Of a DNA stretch of 64,000 nucleotides, positions 1-11,200 are shown piece after piece. How positions within the stretch are numbered: the stretch's first letter is position 1; every line of letters begins with the position of its first letter. The notes beneath the pieces are model-generated. The model searched no databases and was not told the origin of the DNA. It saw nothing but the letters and a program-made list of their open reading frames with translations. Source of the DNA: Cryomorphaceae bacterium (lineage in GTDB: Bacteria; Bacteroidota; Bacteroidia; Flavobacteriales; UBA7430); the NCBI GenBank assembly GCA_019649675.1, contig BOWN01000001.1, forward strand, positions 480,868 through 544,867, in the 5' to 3' direction. A program made the translations under genes and the position numbers.

Positions 1-1887
1 AAGATCAATAAGGCCTTGTGGCAAATCAAACTCATGATCGCCAGGCACATACTTTTCAATAACACCCTCTAAAGTTGTTATATAATCATAATGAACCGCA
101 TCTGCTGGCACATAATCACCTACAGTACCATAGGTAGTTCGCATGGTAGAATTTGCATTCGGATAATACACTTTATCTGAGTCCATTTTACGAAGACCAT
201 CTACAAATAAGCGGTTTCCTTTAGCAAGCATCGCATCAGACTCTGCTGTGACAGCACCCATACTAAAGTAGCTTTGCACAATAGACCCAGCAGACATTGC
301 TGCAAGATCTTTTGAGAGTTTCTTTGCATTTGGCGCAAGGATAAAGGCATTAAAACGTGCCTCGTCTGTGAAGAAAGACTTCGCATACATCTTAGCTGCG
401 AAATTGGTAAAATCGCCTTTATACTTTTTATCTACATGAGCAAAAAGCTTGGATGCTGTGAGGCATCTACTCTGCTTGATATTTGGCAAACAATTTGGCA
501 AATTGCTCTTCATCTAAAGCTGCATTATAATTTTTAAAGTGTTCTGAAGCAGAAGCTTGAGCTGTGAAATTAAGGCCGCTTTTTGGTCAGGATCTTCTGT
601 GCTTAAAAGCTGCTCAATCATTCGGTTGGCACGGTAGGTAATAAAATAACATCTGTTCCTCTAATCCTACTTCCGAAAGGAAATTAGCACCTTTTTCTGT
701 TGCATCCGATGCCGCATAGGCTTGTTCAATTAAGCTCAGCGCCTCACCGTATTTTGCTTTATTTGAATCAGAAGAATTTGCAAATGCGGTAAAGTCTGCT
801 TCAATGGCTTGTTTTTTTTCATAAACACCCAAGCGCTTCAATCCTTTAGATTGGCCTATAAAGTATTTCCAATAGTTGGCCGTTTGAGCATATTTTGAAG
901 CATATTGATTCTAACAGCTGGGTCGGCATCCATATACTTTTTCATGATGTTTAATTTTAAATCACGAATGTCAACAATGGTAGGCGCTTTAATATCGAGC
1001 ATTTGCTCTACACCCCATGAAGTTAGAAAACGATCTGTAGAACCTGGATAACCCCAAACCATGGTAAAGTCATCATTCTCCACACCCTCTAAAGAAATAG
1101 GTAGGTGGTGGTAAAAAGCATTGTTTTTCTCTCTTAACTCTTTTGTTAAAGGAACATTCTCTTCTGCATAAGCCGCAGGTGTTCCATCAGGCGCAGCGTA
1201 GATTCGGGAAAATGGAAAAGTCGCCCGTATGACGAGGCCACATCCAGTTGTCGGTATCGCCACCGTATTTTCCTACTGAAGATGGAGGGGCACCCACCAA
1301 ACGAATATCGCTAAAACGCTCATACATGAACATGTAAAATTCATTACCCTCGTAAAAAGACTTTACCTTACAAATATAACTGTTGTCTTCTGTTGCTTCT
1401 GTCTTAATTGCTTTCATTTCTGCATCTATAGCCTGAGCACGTTCCACCTCAGTCATCTCATCATTTACAACAGCCAATATACGCTCAGTAACATCCTCCA
1501 TTCGTATTAAAAATCAACAAATAAATCTGGATTTTTAAGCTCTTTAGATCGGTCCATCGCCCAAAAGCCATCTGTTAAATAATCATTCTCCACAGTAGAA
1601 TGGTCTTGAATGGCACCATATCCACAATGGTGATTGGTTAAAAGCAAGCCTTCTGCGGAAATAACTTCTCCTGTACAAAAGCCACTAAAACTTACAATGG
1701 CATCCTTCAAACTAGAGTTGTTAATGCTGTATAACTCTTCTGCTGTGAGTTGCAAACCTGCAGCTTGCATGTCTACCTCATTTAAACGCTTAACAAACAT
1801 AGGTAGCCACATTCCTTCGTCTGCTTTTAAAGAAATAGGTGCGACAAAAAGAAAGGCTAAAATGAAACCTAAAATTTTCTTATTCAT
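1..1887 (-). CDS. S46 family dipeptidyl peptidase (DPP7/DPP11-like), partial and frameshifted
   Basis: Exported serine exopeptidase that releases dipeptides from peptide N-termini in the periplasm or at the cell surface. It starts with a signal peptide (MNKKILGFILAFLF..., ending near LKA), followed at once by DEGMWLP, the usual mature start of S46 enzymes. LLLTNHHCGYG carries the catalytic His and GGDTDNWMWPRHTGDF the Asp region; NSTMRTTYGTVGDY is visible near 115-160. The catalytic Ser (GNSGSP block) would lie beyond the left edge, so the 3' end is missing. The frame changes at about 1508, 1208, 912, 640 and again below 600; the one at 1508 is a run of five A where six would restore the frame. 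The family is recognised with high confidence. DPP7 versus DPP11 specificity cannot be decided. Confidence 0.9.
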
Positions 1888-2034
1888 CTGAATATTTTTT
1901 TCGATTAATAATTATAGTATCACAAAGAAAAGAAATATTCGCAAATAATGGGGCCTCATTAAAGAGGCGATTTCCATCATAAAATCTAAAATACGGCTCA
2001 AGAATAGAAAAATAAAATGCAGATTTAAGCTATA

Positions 2035-3642
2035 CTATTCGATGGCATTCCTGCCCCACTGCTGATCAAGCCAAATTAGTCTTTGCTTAATCCATGTCTT
2101 AAGCAAATCCAATTCTTCTTTATGCGACTGTGACTTGTATTTGTTGGGCCAGATTTTCTTCCCCATTAATGGCCACTTTTTAAAATTTAATGGTTGATGA
2201 GCAGAAAGCGTATTCTCAAATTGTTCAATTAATTGGTCTATATTATCATTTCTCAATACACTTTTTCGATGCGCAATATAACGTCGTTTAAGAGAGCTGT
2301 TAAACTTTTTATTTTCCCATAATCTATTCCACCAAAAAGGAAGATGATCTGAATAATTCCATCTACAACAAAGCCCTCTGACTAAAAGCATTACCGTGTT
2401 CTGCTAAGCCCCAGGCAATGTTATAATCCCAAGCAATTGGTAATCCAACTTTTGCACCATCAAAAAACCCAAAAAGGTGCTCAACCTGTAAGCATCAATG
2501 TTTTTACTAAGCTCATTTAAAATAATAAAATCCATAAAACTAATTGTATCCATCAGGCTCAAATCATCATTCAAAATAGCCTCTTCAAAAGCGCTTAGAA
2601 CTCGGTCTATTTGTGTTCTTTTTTGTGCTGAATAATTTGATGGAGACTCGATAATATAGGCGGCATTATTTCCTTTTTCTATCCTCTTATAATGTACAAT
2701 ATCGCAAGGCGCCCTATCTATTTGAACCAAGAAAGAGTTTGTGTCTAGGTTGTTAATTAATTTTGCATACTGTTGTTTCGGGTGTTCTAATAACAAATAT
2801 AAACCGTGATAGTCCCCATTCAACAATACATTTGTAAATACCGAAGGATTCGCAACGCTACTCATTTGAGCATATAAATCATAACTCAATTTATTTCTTA
2901 TTAAAGATTTGTCGCTATATGGGGCATACAACACTGATTTGCTAATTGTTATGTCTTTGAAATATGACTGGTGTAATGTTTTAAGTGCGAGTTGCTTCTT
3001 TGGAAACACCTTTGAGCTTGAGCCTCTTATCTTAAGTTTTGAAGCGACAGTTGTGGTTTCATTGTTTGTTATCATTTTAACTTCTGCATTTTGGTAATCT
3101 GCATCTGTTAAAGGAGTATTAAAAGTATTAATCTCAAGCAAAGGAACGCGCTCGCTTAGCAAAGCTTTTTTCGATCTCAACTCTGCAGTTTCAAGCTCTA
3201 TCAAATCTCTTGCCTTGTTTTTTTTAGCATGTTTTACCAAAAAGGTCAGTTCGGTATCATCGGTTAATTTTATTCTGTAATATGCCTTGCCCTTATCGGG
3301 GTAAAAATAATAGTTGTCTCCCCTGACATTTTCATTTTTATAAAATTCCCTGCCCGAGTTGTGATAGATTATTTTTTTTTTCTGAAATAAATAAAATGCT
3401 TTATTATGTTCTAAAAAAAAGTGAAACTCATTATTAACGATATCCGGCTCAACAAATAACAAAGAGTAGATGCTGTCATTTTCTTGATGGGTGATAGTGT
3501 CTACCTTGAATAACAGTGGGTCTTGGGAAGATATAATTTCAGCAGCAGACTCGGGTGTTATCTGCAGCATTGTGGCATGATCTATTTTAGTGCATGAAAC
3601 TAAAACAACGCTTAATATGATAATAAAAATATTTTGATTCAT
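2035..3642 (-). CDS. CotH-like kinase family lipoprotein, frameshifted
   Basis: Probable surface lipoprotein with a CotH fold (atypical protein-kinase-like family; spore-coat CotH is the founder). The N-terminus MNQNIFIIILSVVLVSC is a lipoprotein signal with a lipobox Cys at residue 17. The CotH core is seen in KIRGSSSKVFPKKQLALKT, LYAPYSDKSLIRNKLSYDL, NGDYHGLYLLLEH and FMDFIILNELSKNIDAYRL. After residue about 390 the frame is lost at a six-base A run (about 2465). The next frame reads DGAKVGLPIAWDYNIAWG, the conserved CotH C-terminal block, and a second shift near 2400 leads into WWNRLWENKKFNSSLKRRY to the stop at 2035. The substrate is unknown. It lies downstream of the uvrC-hslR block, separated from it by a hairpin. 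Confidence 0.8.
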
Positions 3643-3736
3643 TTATTACGCTAAAATTATCAATTTTTCTATATCACTATAAGGTAATTGAATTTTAAAC
3701 CTAAAAAAATGCACCCTAAACAGAACGCTTCATACC

Positions 3737-3762
3737 AATTTAGCTCAATAGAGAGCTAAATT
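3737..3762. terminator. Perfect 10-bp inverted repeat after hslR
   Basis: AATTTAGCTC and GAGCTAAATT flank a 6-base loop between the stop of hslR (minus) and the start of the CotH-like gene. No clear U-run follows on the minus strand, so it may be a weak terminator or another hairpin element. Confidence 0.4.
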
Positions 3763-3809
3763 CTGTTTAAGCCTTAAAAAAAGCCTTACTATCTCTGCTG
3801 CTTTTTTAT

Positions 3810-4238
3810 TTATTCCTCATCACCAAAATCATAGGAGATTTCGGCCTCTAGCCAGGCATCAATTTCTTTAAAATTCTCTATAGCTCTGCGGTCTCTTTTT
3901 GTCGGTCTTCCGAGACCGCGATCGCGGTCTTCGCTTGCACGTCGACGGTGGTAAAAAGCTCTAAATTTCTCTCTTTCTTCAACTGGAGTTAAATCTTCGT
4001 AACAATCTTTGGCAATGGCATAAGCAACTCGTCTTTTTAAAATTTCTAATATTTTAAACTGCAGTTTAAGGCCGTTTTTATCTACTGAGATGTGCTCGCC
4101 CTCTGCAATAGGACGTGCCGGCTTGCACTTGGTATTGTTCACCTTTACTTTTCCCGATTTACATGCCTGAGTGGCCATACTTCTGGATTTAAAGATGCGT
4201 ACCGTCCAAAGCCATTTGTCAATTCGTGTTTTCTCCAT
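3810..4238 (-). CDS. hslR: S4-domain RNA-binding protein, Hsp15 family
   Basis: Small RNA-binding protein of 142 residues. In E. coli Hsp15 binds stalled 50S subunits carrying nascent chains. The S4 domain spans about residues 3-65 (RIDKWLWTVRIFKSRSMA, then the KSGKVKVNN turn). A basic/acidic tail (HRRRASEDRDRGLGRPTKRDRR) is typical of the family. Its start overlaps the end of uvrC by 20 bases, so the two are translationally linked in one operon. The reading frame is intact and of usual length. An alternative reading as another S4 protein (RluB-like) is unlikely because no catalytic domain follows. Confidence 0.88.
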   Translation of the reverse strand: MEKTRIDKWLWTVRIFKSRSMATQACKSGKVKVNNTKCKPARPIAEGEHISVDKNGLKLQFKILEILKRRVAYAIAKDCYEDLTPVEEREKFRAFYHRRRASEDRDRGLGRPTKRDRRAIENFKEIDAWLEAEISYDFGDEE

Positions 4239-6036
4239 CTTTAAAATATTTTATCAGTTTATGTGCTTTACTCTTGCCCAAGAGTTCTGTTAATTCTTTA
4301 ATTGAGGCTGCTTTTATGCGCTTAATAGATTTGAATTTCTTTAATAGGTCGGTTTTAGATTTTGGACCAATTCCTGGCGCATCGTCTAAGGTAGAATGCA
4401 AACTTAATTTGCTTCTTTTGTTTCGGTGGTGCGCCAAACTAAATCGATGTGCTTCATTACGAAGATGCTGAATCAGCTTTAAAGATTCTGATCGCTTATC
4501 TATATAAAGTGGCACAGAGTCGCCAGGAAAATAGATTTCTTCCAGCCGTTTTGCAATACCCACAATTGCAATTTTTCCTCTGAGTTTAAGTTTTTCTAAA
4601 GCTTTTAAAGAAGAACTAAGTTGACCCTTACCCCCATCTATAATAATGAGCTGAGGGAAGGATTCATTCTGCTCTTTGAGTCTTTTATAGCGGCGGTACA
4701 CTACCTCCTCCATAGAGGCAAAATCGTCTGGACCATCTACTGTTTTAATATTAAAATGGCGGTAGTCCTTTTTACTTGGCTTGCCATTTTTAAACACCAC
4801 ACAGGCTGATGCTGGGTTGGTTCCTTGTATGTTGGAATTGTCAAAACATTCAATTTGTAAAGGTAGTTGCGACAGGCGCAAGTCATTTTGCAACTGCTCC
4901 AAAATACGTTTGATGTGTCGCTCGGGATCAATAATATTTAAGGTTTTTAACTTTTCTTGGCGCATATATTTTGAATTGCGTAGTGAAAGGTCAATTAATG
5001 CTTTTTTATCGCCTCTTTGCGGCACTAATACTCTTACATCTTCCCAAGGACTGTCGATAGCTTTATTGAGTAATATTTCTTTTGCAGAAGAATGAAACTT
5101 TGCACGAATGTTAATAAGCGATAAGCTCAATAAATCTTCATCCAACTCATCGAGCTTTTTCTTTATCTCCAAATTGTAAGACTGTATTATGGCTCCTTTA
5201 ACTACCTTAAAATAGTTAATGTAAGCAGAATCGGTATCTGAAAATATAGACATCACATCTACATGATCGATTGTGGGGCTAACCACTGTAGATTTAGATT
5301 GATATTGCTCTAAAGCTTCTAGTTTCTCTTTAATTTCTAATGCTCTTTCATACTCAAGCCTATTAGAATATTCCTGCATCTGTTCTTTTAAAGGCTTTAT
5401 TAAGCTTCGTGTATTTCCTTTTAAAATACTCCGGATTTCAGAAATCGTTTGGCTGTAAGATGCTTCGTCTTGATGCCCTTCGCAAGGGCCTAAACATTTT
5501 TTTATATGATAATCTAGACAAACCTTAAACTTGCCTTTTTCGATGTTCCCCTCACTTAAATTAAAGGAACAGCTGCGCAGCTGATAAAGCTGATTGATAA
5601 GTTTTAGAAGTAATTTTATTGATTTTGTTGAAACATAAGGGCCAAAATATTCAGAGCCGTCTTTTACAACCTTACGTGTGGAAAATACTCGAGGAAAGCG
5701 TTCTTTTTTAATACAAATCCATGGATATGTTTTGTCATCTTTTAGCAAAACATTATATCGTGGCTGGTGTTTTTTAATCAAGTTATTTTCAAGTAATAAA
5801 GCATCTATCTCATTCTCAACCAAAATATATTCTATCCTTTCAATCTTTTTTACCAGGACTCTGGTTTTGGCATAATCTGAGTGCTCTTTCTGGAAATATG
5901 AAGAAACGCGCTTTTTTAACTTTTTAGCTTTCCCCACATAAAGAATCGTATCTTGTTTGTCAAAAAATTGATACACACCCGGAACCAAAGGAAGGGTTTT
6001 TAAACATTGAGCAATATGTTCTTTTATTTCGGGCAC
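4219..6036 (-). CDS. uvrC: Excinuclease ABC subunit C
   Basis: Makes the dual incisions in UvrABC nucleotide-excision repair. The 605-residue length is normal. The GIY-YIG nuclease domain that cuts 3' of the lesion occupies about residues 14-95 (GVYQFFDKQDTILYVGKAKKL). A UVR/UvrB-binding motif lies near 205-240. The RNase-H-like C-terminal nuclease shows IECFDNSNIQGT and LIIIDGGKGQLSS with the acidic residues of that family. The tandem helix-hairpin-helix DNA-binding end begins at DDAPGIGPKSKTDLLKKF. The frame is intact over 1.8 kb, in contrast to many genes in this window. It is followed by hslR with a 20-base overlap. Confidence 0.97.
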   Translation of the reverse strand: MPEIKEHIAQCLKTLPLVPGVYQFFDKQDTILYVGKAKKLKKRVSSYFQKEHSDYAKTRVLVKKIERIEYILVENEIDALLLENNLIKKHQPRYNVLLKDDKTYPWICIKKERFPRVFSTRKVVKDGSEYFGPYVSTKSIKLLLKLINQLYQLRSCSFNLSEGNIEKGKFKVCLDYHIKKCLGPCEGHQDEASYSQTISEIRSILKGNTRSLIKPLKEQMQEYSNRLEYERALEIKEKLEALEQYQSKSTVVSPTIDHVDVMSIFSDTDSAYINYFKVVKGAIIQSYNLEIKKKLDELDEDLLSLSLINIRAKFHSSAKEILLNKAIDSPWEDVRVLVPQRGDKKALIDLSLRNSKYMRQEKLKTLNIIDPERHIKRILEQLQNDLRLSQLPLQIECFDNSNIQGTNPASACVVFKNGKPSKKDYRHFNIKTVDGPDDFASMEEVVYRRYKRLKEQNESFPQLIIIDGGKGQLSSSLKALEKLKLRGKIAIVGIAKRLEEIYFPGDSVPLYIDKRSESLKLIQHLRNEAHRFSLAHHRNKRSKLSLHSTLDDAPGIGPKSKTDLLKKFKSIKRIKAASIKELTELLGKSKAHKLIKYFKDGENTN

Positions 6037-6107
6037 AACTCAAATTTAAGAAAAGTAATGCGGGTTCGAAATTGGATGAAGCTTTTTAAGATTAAAATAT
6101 AATCCTA

Positions 6108-6911
6108 TTAATTCCAGAATTCTCTCTTTTTATCCCGAGCGCGCTTCAATTGTAAATATTCCTCTGTCGGAACTTTAATAAAAGATGGGTGCTGCTCGAT
6201 GGCAAATTCCAAGAGTTCAACAATTTTATCTACCGGGTCGTTTTCATAATTAATTTCCAATGGTTTTTTAATAACCATAGATTGTAAGATGCCTTTTTTT
6301 TTGATCAGCAGGCCTCTTTTGTCAAACGATCGTCTAAAGCCATCTATAACAATAGGAACAACAATGGGTTTGTATTTTTTTATAATGTGGGCCGTTCCTT
6401 TTCGGATGGGATTAAAGGCTTTTGTTGTACCTTGCGGAAATGTAATAACCCAGCCATCTTCCAAAGCTTTTCCAATATTACTTATATCTTTGAAATCTAC
6501 CTGTCTTTTTATAGACTCTCCCGATTCGCGCCATGTGCGCTTAATTGATACAGCGCCTATGTAGGCCATAATTTTGGGTAAAAATCCCGATTTCATAGTC
6601 TCGGTGGCAGCCACATAGTATAAGTTGGTTTTGGGTCTCCACAAATAACCAACATTTTTAATGCTATCTATACGTCCTTTTAAAGAGGCATTAAAAACAT
6701 GATGCATGGCAGTAACGTCTGCAAAGTAGGTTTGATGATTAGAAACAAAAAGAATGTTTTTTTCTGGCAACTCTCTTATAATTTCAGAGCCTTCTATTTT
6801 TAAACTATTAAAGCCTTGGTATCTTCTATGAGACAAGGTTCCTAATATTTGAATTAGCCAACGTTTTAAAAATACGTAATGCCCAAAAGGGTCTTTGTGT
6901 ATTATTCGCAT
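6108..6911 (-). CDS. plsC: 1-acyl-sn-glycerol-3-phosphate acyltransferase family
   Basis: Membrane-associated PlsC-type acyltransferase of 267 residues that adds an acyl chain to lysophosphatidate or a related acceptor in phospholipid synthesis. Motif I is SNHQTYFAD (the HX4D catalytic pair). The motif III region reads FPQGTTKAF where the classical family has FPEGTRS, so Glu is replaced by Gln. Motif IV lies around VVPIVIDGF. It starts 10 bases downstream of asd on the same strand and is probably co-transcribed with it. The Q variant suggests a distinct subfamily, so the exact acceptor is uncertain. Confidence 0.85.
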   Translation of the reverse strand: MRIIHKDPFGHYVFLKRWLIQILGTLSHRRYQGFNSLKIEGSEIIRELPEKNILFVSNHQTYFADVTAMHHVFNASLKGRIDSIKNVGYLWRPKTNLYYVAATETMKSGFLPKIMAYIGAVSIKRTWRESGESIKRQVDFKDISNIGKALEDGWVITFPQGTTKAFNPIRKGTAHIIKKYKPIVVPIVIDGFRRSFDKRGLLIKKKGILQSMVIKKPLEINYENDPVDKIVELLEFAIEQHPSFIKVPTEEYLQLKRARDKKREFWN

Positions 6912-6921
6912 ACTGTAATTC

Positions 6922-7917
6922 CTACTTATACAAAAGTTCCATTTCTATTAATTTCTCAGCGATTTGTATCGCATTAGTAGCTGCGCCCTTGCGCAAATTA
7001 TCAGAAACCACCCACATGTTTAGAGTATTCTTATACGACTCATCTCTGCGCAGTCTCCCAACAAACACATCATTCTTTCCTTCGGCATATTTCGGCATAG
7101 GATAGGTATTGGTGTCCGTATTGTCTTGTAAGGTTAGGCCTTCGGTGTCTGAAATGGTTTTGCGTACTGTTGTAAGATCGAACTCTTTTTTAAACGTAAC
7201 ATTAATACTTTCAGAATGTCCTACCATAACGGGAACACGAACCGCTGTAGCTGTTATACCTATTGACCGGTCTCCTAAAATTTTTCGTGTTTCATGTACC
7301 AATTTCATCTCTTCCCTGGTATAACCAGTAAGCAGAAAATCATCGCAGTGAGGCAAACAGTTTTGGTAAATTGGATAGTGGTAGGCCATCTCTGATTGGG
7401 CTCCTTTAGCCTCGTTTTCCAGTTGTTTTTTTGCCTTAACTCCAGTGCCTGTAACAGATTGGTAGGTTGAAATAACAAGCCTTTCTAAGCCATAAAGTTT
7501 ATGTAGAGGTGCCAATGCCATTACCATTTGTATGGTTGAACAGTTGGGGTTGGCAATTATTTTATCCGCTGCGGTTAATTCTGATGCATTAATCTCGGGT
7601 ACAATTAGTTTGTGGCCTGGTTTCATTCTCCAAGCAGAAGAATTGTCAATTACGGTAGTGCCATTAGCAGCAAATTTTGGTGCCCAATCCAAAGAGCATT
7701 CAGCGCCTGCCGAAAATAAAGCAATATCTGGATTTAACTTTATTGCTTGATCAAGAGACTGCAAAAAATATTCTTTTCCTTGCCAAGAAATGCTTTTACC
7801 AACTGACTTGTGAGAGGCTACCAAAATTAAATCTGTAATCGGAAGTTTGCGTTCTGCCATAACTTTAAGCATCACACCACCTACCATTCCTGAAGCACCA
7901 ACTAACGCAATTTTCAT
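6922..7917 (-). CDS. asd: Aspartate-semialdehyde dehydrogenase
   Basis: Converts aspartyl-4-phosphate to aspartate-4-semialdehyde with NADPH, the branch point to lysine/diaminopimelate, methionine and threonine. Residues 1-15 give the nucleotide-binding GASGMVGGVML. The catalytic Cys is C126 in NPNCSTIQMV, followed by TYQSVTGTGVKA. The conserved VPVMVGHSESINV carries the active-site His. The length of 331 residues is normal and the frame is intact. It lies upstream of plsC with a 10-base gap. Confidence 0.96.
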   Translation of the reverse strand: MKIALVGASGMVGGVMLKVMAERKLPITDLILVASHKSVGKSISWQGKEYFLQSLDQAIKLNPDIALFSAGAECSLDWAPKFAANGTTVIDNSSAWRMKPGHKLIVPEINASELTAADKIIANPNCSTIQMVMALAPLHKLYGLERLVISTYQSVTGTGVKAKKQLENEAKGAQSEMAYHYPIYQNCLPHCDDFLLTGYTREEMKLVHETRKILGDRSIGITATAVRVPVMVGHSESINVTFKKEFDLTTVRKTISDTEGLTLQDNTDTNTYPMPKYAEGKNDVFVGRLRRDESYKNTLNMWVVSDNLRKGAATNAIQIAEKLIEMELLYK

Positions 7918-8205
7918 TATCTATAATTTTGCATAAAGACAATACCTAATGAGCAAATGACTCTTTTAAATAAATTATGTTTAACATAGTTAATTAATAA
8001 TCTATGTCTTTTTAACCTTTTGTGATGCTTTGATTCACTCTCATTAATTTTTGAACAAGTTTACGAAAATTTTTCAGTTGAGTTGGCTTTCATGAAAGCA
8101 AAAACGAATTTATATTGGGTATTTATGTCGCAATAGCAGAATTGATTGATACAGAATAAATCAAAATAAATTAAAACTCTCGAAGTGGTTTTAAAACAAA
8201 AATAT
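7918..8205. other. AT-rich intergenic region upstream of asd
   Basis: About 290 bases between the asd start and the terminator of the large exported protein. No open frame, RNA gene or strong repeat could be supported. It must hold the asd promoter, but no convincing Bacteroidota -33/-7 pair was assigned. Confidence 0.5.
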
Positions 8206-8206
8206 A

Positions 8207-8237
8207 AACCCCTGACTTATTTAATAAACCAGGGGTT
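8207..8237 (-). terminator. Rho-independent terminator of the lysyl-oxidase gene
   Basis: AACCCCTG and CAGGGGTT pair around a 15-base AT loop immediately after the stop at 8246. On the minus strand the stem is followed by a U-rich run (TTTATATTTTTGTTTT). Confidence 0.85.
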
Positions 8238-8245
8238 CACATTTT

Positions 8246-11200
8246 TTATTTGATAACTTCTAAACGCTTAGTGATCTGAACGTTATCAACCTGCAACTGA
8301 TAATAATAGGAGCCCGGAGCCAATTGGTTTACGTCTACCTGAGCTGTATGATATCCGGCTGACTTAATTCCAGCAGTGATAAGCTTAATTTCTTCTCCAA
8401 TAACATTAAATAGCCGTAATGTAATATCCATTTCTTTATTTAAATAGAATGAAATCTCGGTAAGATTACTCGCTGGATTTGGTACAGAATTAAATAGCGC
8501 TAAGTCTTTTTCAAAATTACTTTCAGAAATTTGAGAAGCAATAACAAGAGCATCTTTTTCAAAACCGCTAACACCTGTGGTAAGCTCTAGAGAAACTGAT
8601 TGTGAGGTGTTTATTTTTTCAGTGTATAGAACAAGACTCAATTCTTCTGAATCGTACAGACCATCTTTTTCTGATGTAAGTAAATCATTACCCCAAATTG
8701 TAATAAGGGTGTTTGGCAGAGTAATTTTTGCAGCCCCTACCATATCACCTTTTGCATCGTAAACATAAAGCTCATCTTTTGAGCTAACAGGAACATTCCA
8801 TGCACTCTCTGGAATGAGAAGGTGCATATTGCTTCCTGTGTTCTTCTCAAAATCTACTGACATTGACGTATTATCAATAGTTGGAGTATGAGCCATTCTG
8901 TATTCATCATCATTGGCATTATAAGTCAATATGTGAGAAGCATACAATTTAATTTGATACCCTTGGCCCGCTACCATATCGCCAATGCCATTGAAGCCCC
9001 ATTCTGGTAAATAAGCCATTCCCATAACATCTTTAACAATAATTATGTCTGAAGTAAAGGCGTCTAAAACAGCATCAACTGGAGCTGGTTCTGAACGTAA
9101 ATACGCAATCATATTCCATCCTTCGGTCAAGTTTACAGGTGTTTGTTCTGGCGCCACTATAAAACCTGTCATATCAACTACTGCTTCATCATAAAGCTTT
9201 ATTTGATAACCCTGTGTATTGTCCCAATCACCGATTCCGTTAAAACCAAAGTCAGGTAGATAAGCTAGACCTAGATTATCTTTCACAATAATCACTTGAC
9301 TTATTATAGGTTCCATTATAGCCTCGATAGACATGTTTTCTGTTTGTATAAAGGAAGAAACCATATTCCATCCTGCTTCTAGTGCTAACTGCTGTGAGCC
9401 TCCGTTTGGATAATTACACGATTCATCACTCACATTTGCTTGAGGGTTAAAGTTAATAGCATTGAGATCAGTACAACCCATCACAAGTTCACATATTTGA
9501 TTAACCCCAAAATGGGCTTTTGTTCCTGAGGTGCCTGATATTTGCTTTTTTCCTTCAATAAGAATAGACCAATTAAATGTTTCTGAACTGCCATATTCAG
9601 GAACAGTAAATAAGTAACAATCATTTGATAAACAATAATAGTTTACCCCATCAAAACCTGTCTCTAACGTTCCTGTCTCTTGCATTGACCCATCAAAAGA
9701 AGAAAGCTCATAAGTTAACGATCCCCATCCATTTCCACTTGTACTCATGAGTTGAACTTCTACAAGCATTTCATAGAATTCACATGTAATGTAGGTGCAC
9801 GAACCATCATCATCTGTTGCTTCTTCATTAAAATTAACAGCTTCATTATCAGTACAACCTAAAACAACCTCATATTCACATGAACCATCATCGGTATTTG
9901 CATCTGGCGTGAAATTAATTGCAGTTTCATCCATACATCCAAAAACAATAATTTGTGCGCCATCACAACCTGAAAATGTGCCACTAAATAAATACTCAAA
10001 CGAAGAGCCTGAAAAAACTTGGGCGCCACACACATACAAGTGGAATTCTCCATTTCCAGCACCACTAGTTAACCCGTCACCGTATGTGTCATATAAGTTA
10101 AATGTAATGGCTACATCATCAGGCACACAAATTGAATCTACATATAGGGTGTTTTGCTCTTCGAACCCGTTCATGACAATTAATGTATCACCATCCGCAG
10201 AAATTAAGTCCCAAGAGGTCTCCTGAGGATAAGGGTCTGTTTGTAGCTCCATTACCAGCACATTGCTTCCGTCACTACATTCAAGAGGATACTCACACGA
10301 ACCATCATCTGTGGTAGCAGAATCATCATAATTTAATGCAGCTGGGTCTGTACATCCCGCTAAAGGATAATCACACGAACCATCATCTTCCGTTGCTTCT
10401 TGATTATAGTTTAATGCTGTTTCATCTGTACAACCTAACACAGGGCCACAACCTTCTAAGCCAAATTCCCCGACATACGGTGAACCACCAGACAATAATA
10501 CATCTCCACCTTCGGTGGTAATGGTCCAAGAAACTTCATAAGCCCAACCTCCTTCGCTCACAACAACTTCTACGCATCCTAATTCAGGATCATAACAAGT
10601 AGACTCGGCACCTTCCGATCCCGATTCTAAAGTAAATGACTGACCATTAAGCGTCAACACGTTCCCATTCCATCCATCACCATAAGAATCACTCATATTA
10701 ATTGTTATAGCAGTCAAGTCAGAGCAGTCTATTGGATATTCACATGAACCATCATCTTCCGTGGCTTCCTCATTAAAATTAAGCGCAAGAGAATCTGTAC
10801 ATCCTAAAACAGGGTATAAACATGAACCGTTATCATAATTAGCTTCGTCATTGTAATTAAGTGCTAAAGGGTCTGTACATCCAGATACTGATTCGCATTC
10901 TGACAAAAAGTTAAGCGGTTGAGCATCTGGGCAAGCTCCTGAAACATAAACATCTTCATATCCAGGGGCCGTTATTTCCCATGAAATTTCATACGGCCAG
11001 CCACCTGTTTCTGGAACACTTACAACGTAACAACCTGGTGCTAGACAAAAGAAATCTGTAGCTTGAGAACCATCTTCCATAGTTCCTACTGCAGTAGTGT
11101 CACCCCATTCATTAGTAATGTGGTAATAATTTCCATTCCAGCCATCACCATAAGAGTCAAATAAATCCATTCGAACAACCCACTCAATACCTTCTGCACA

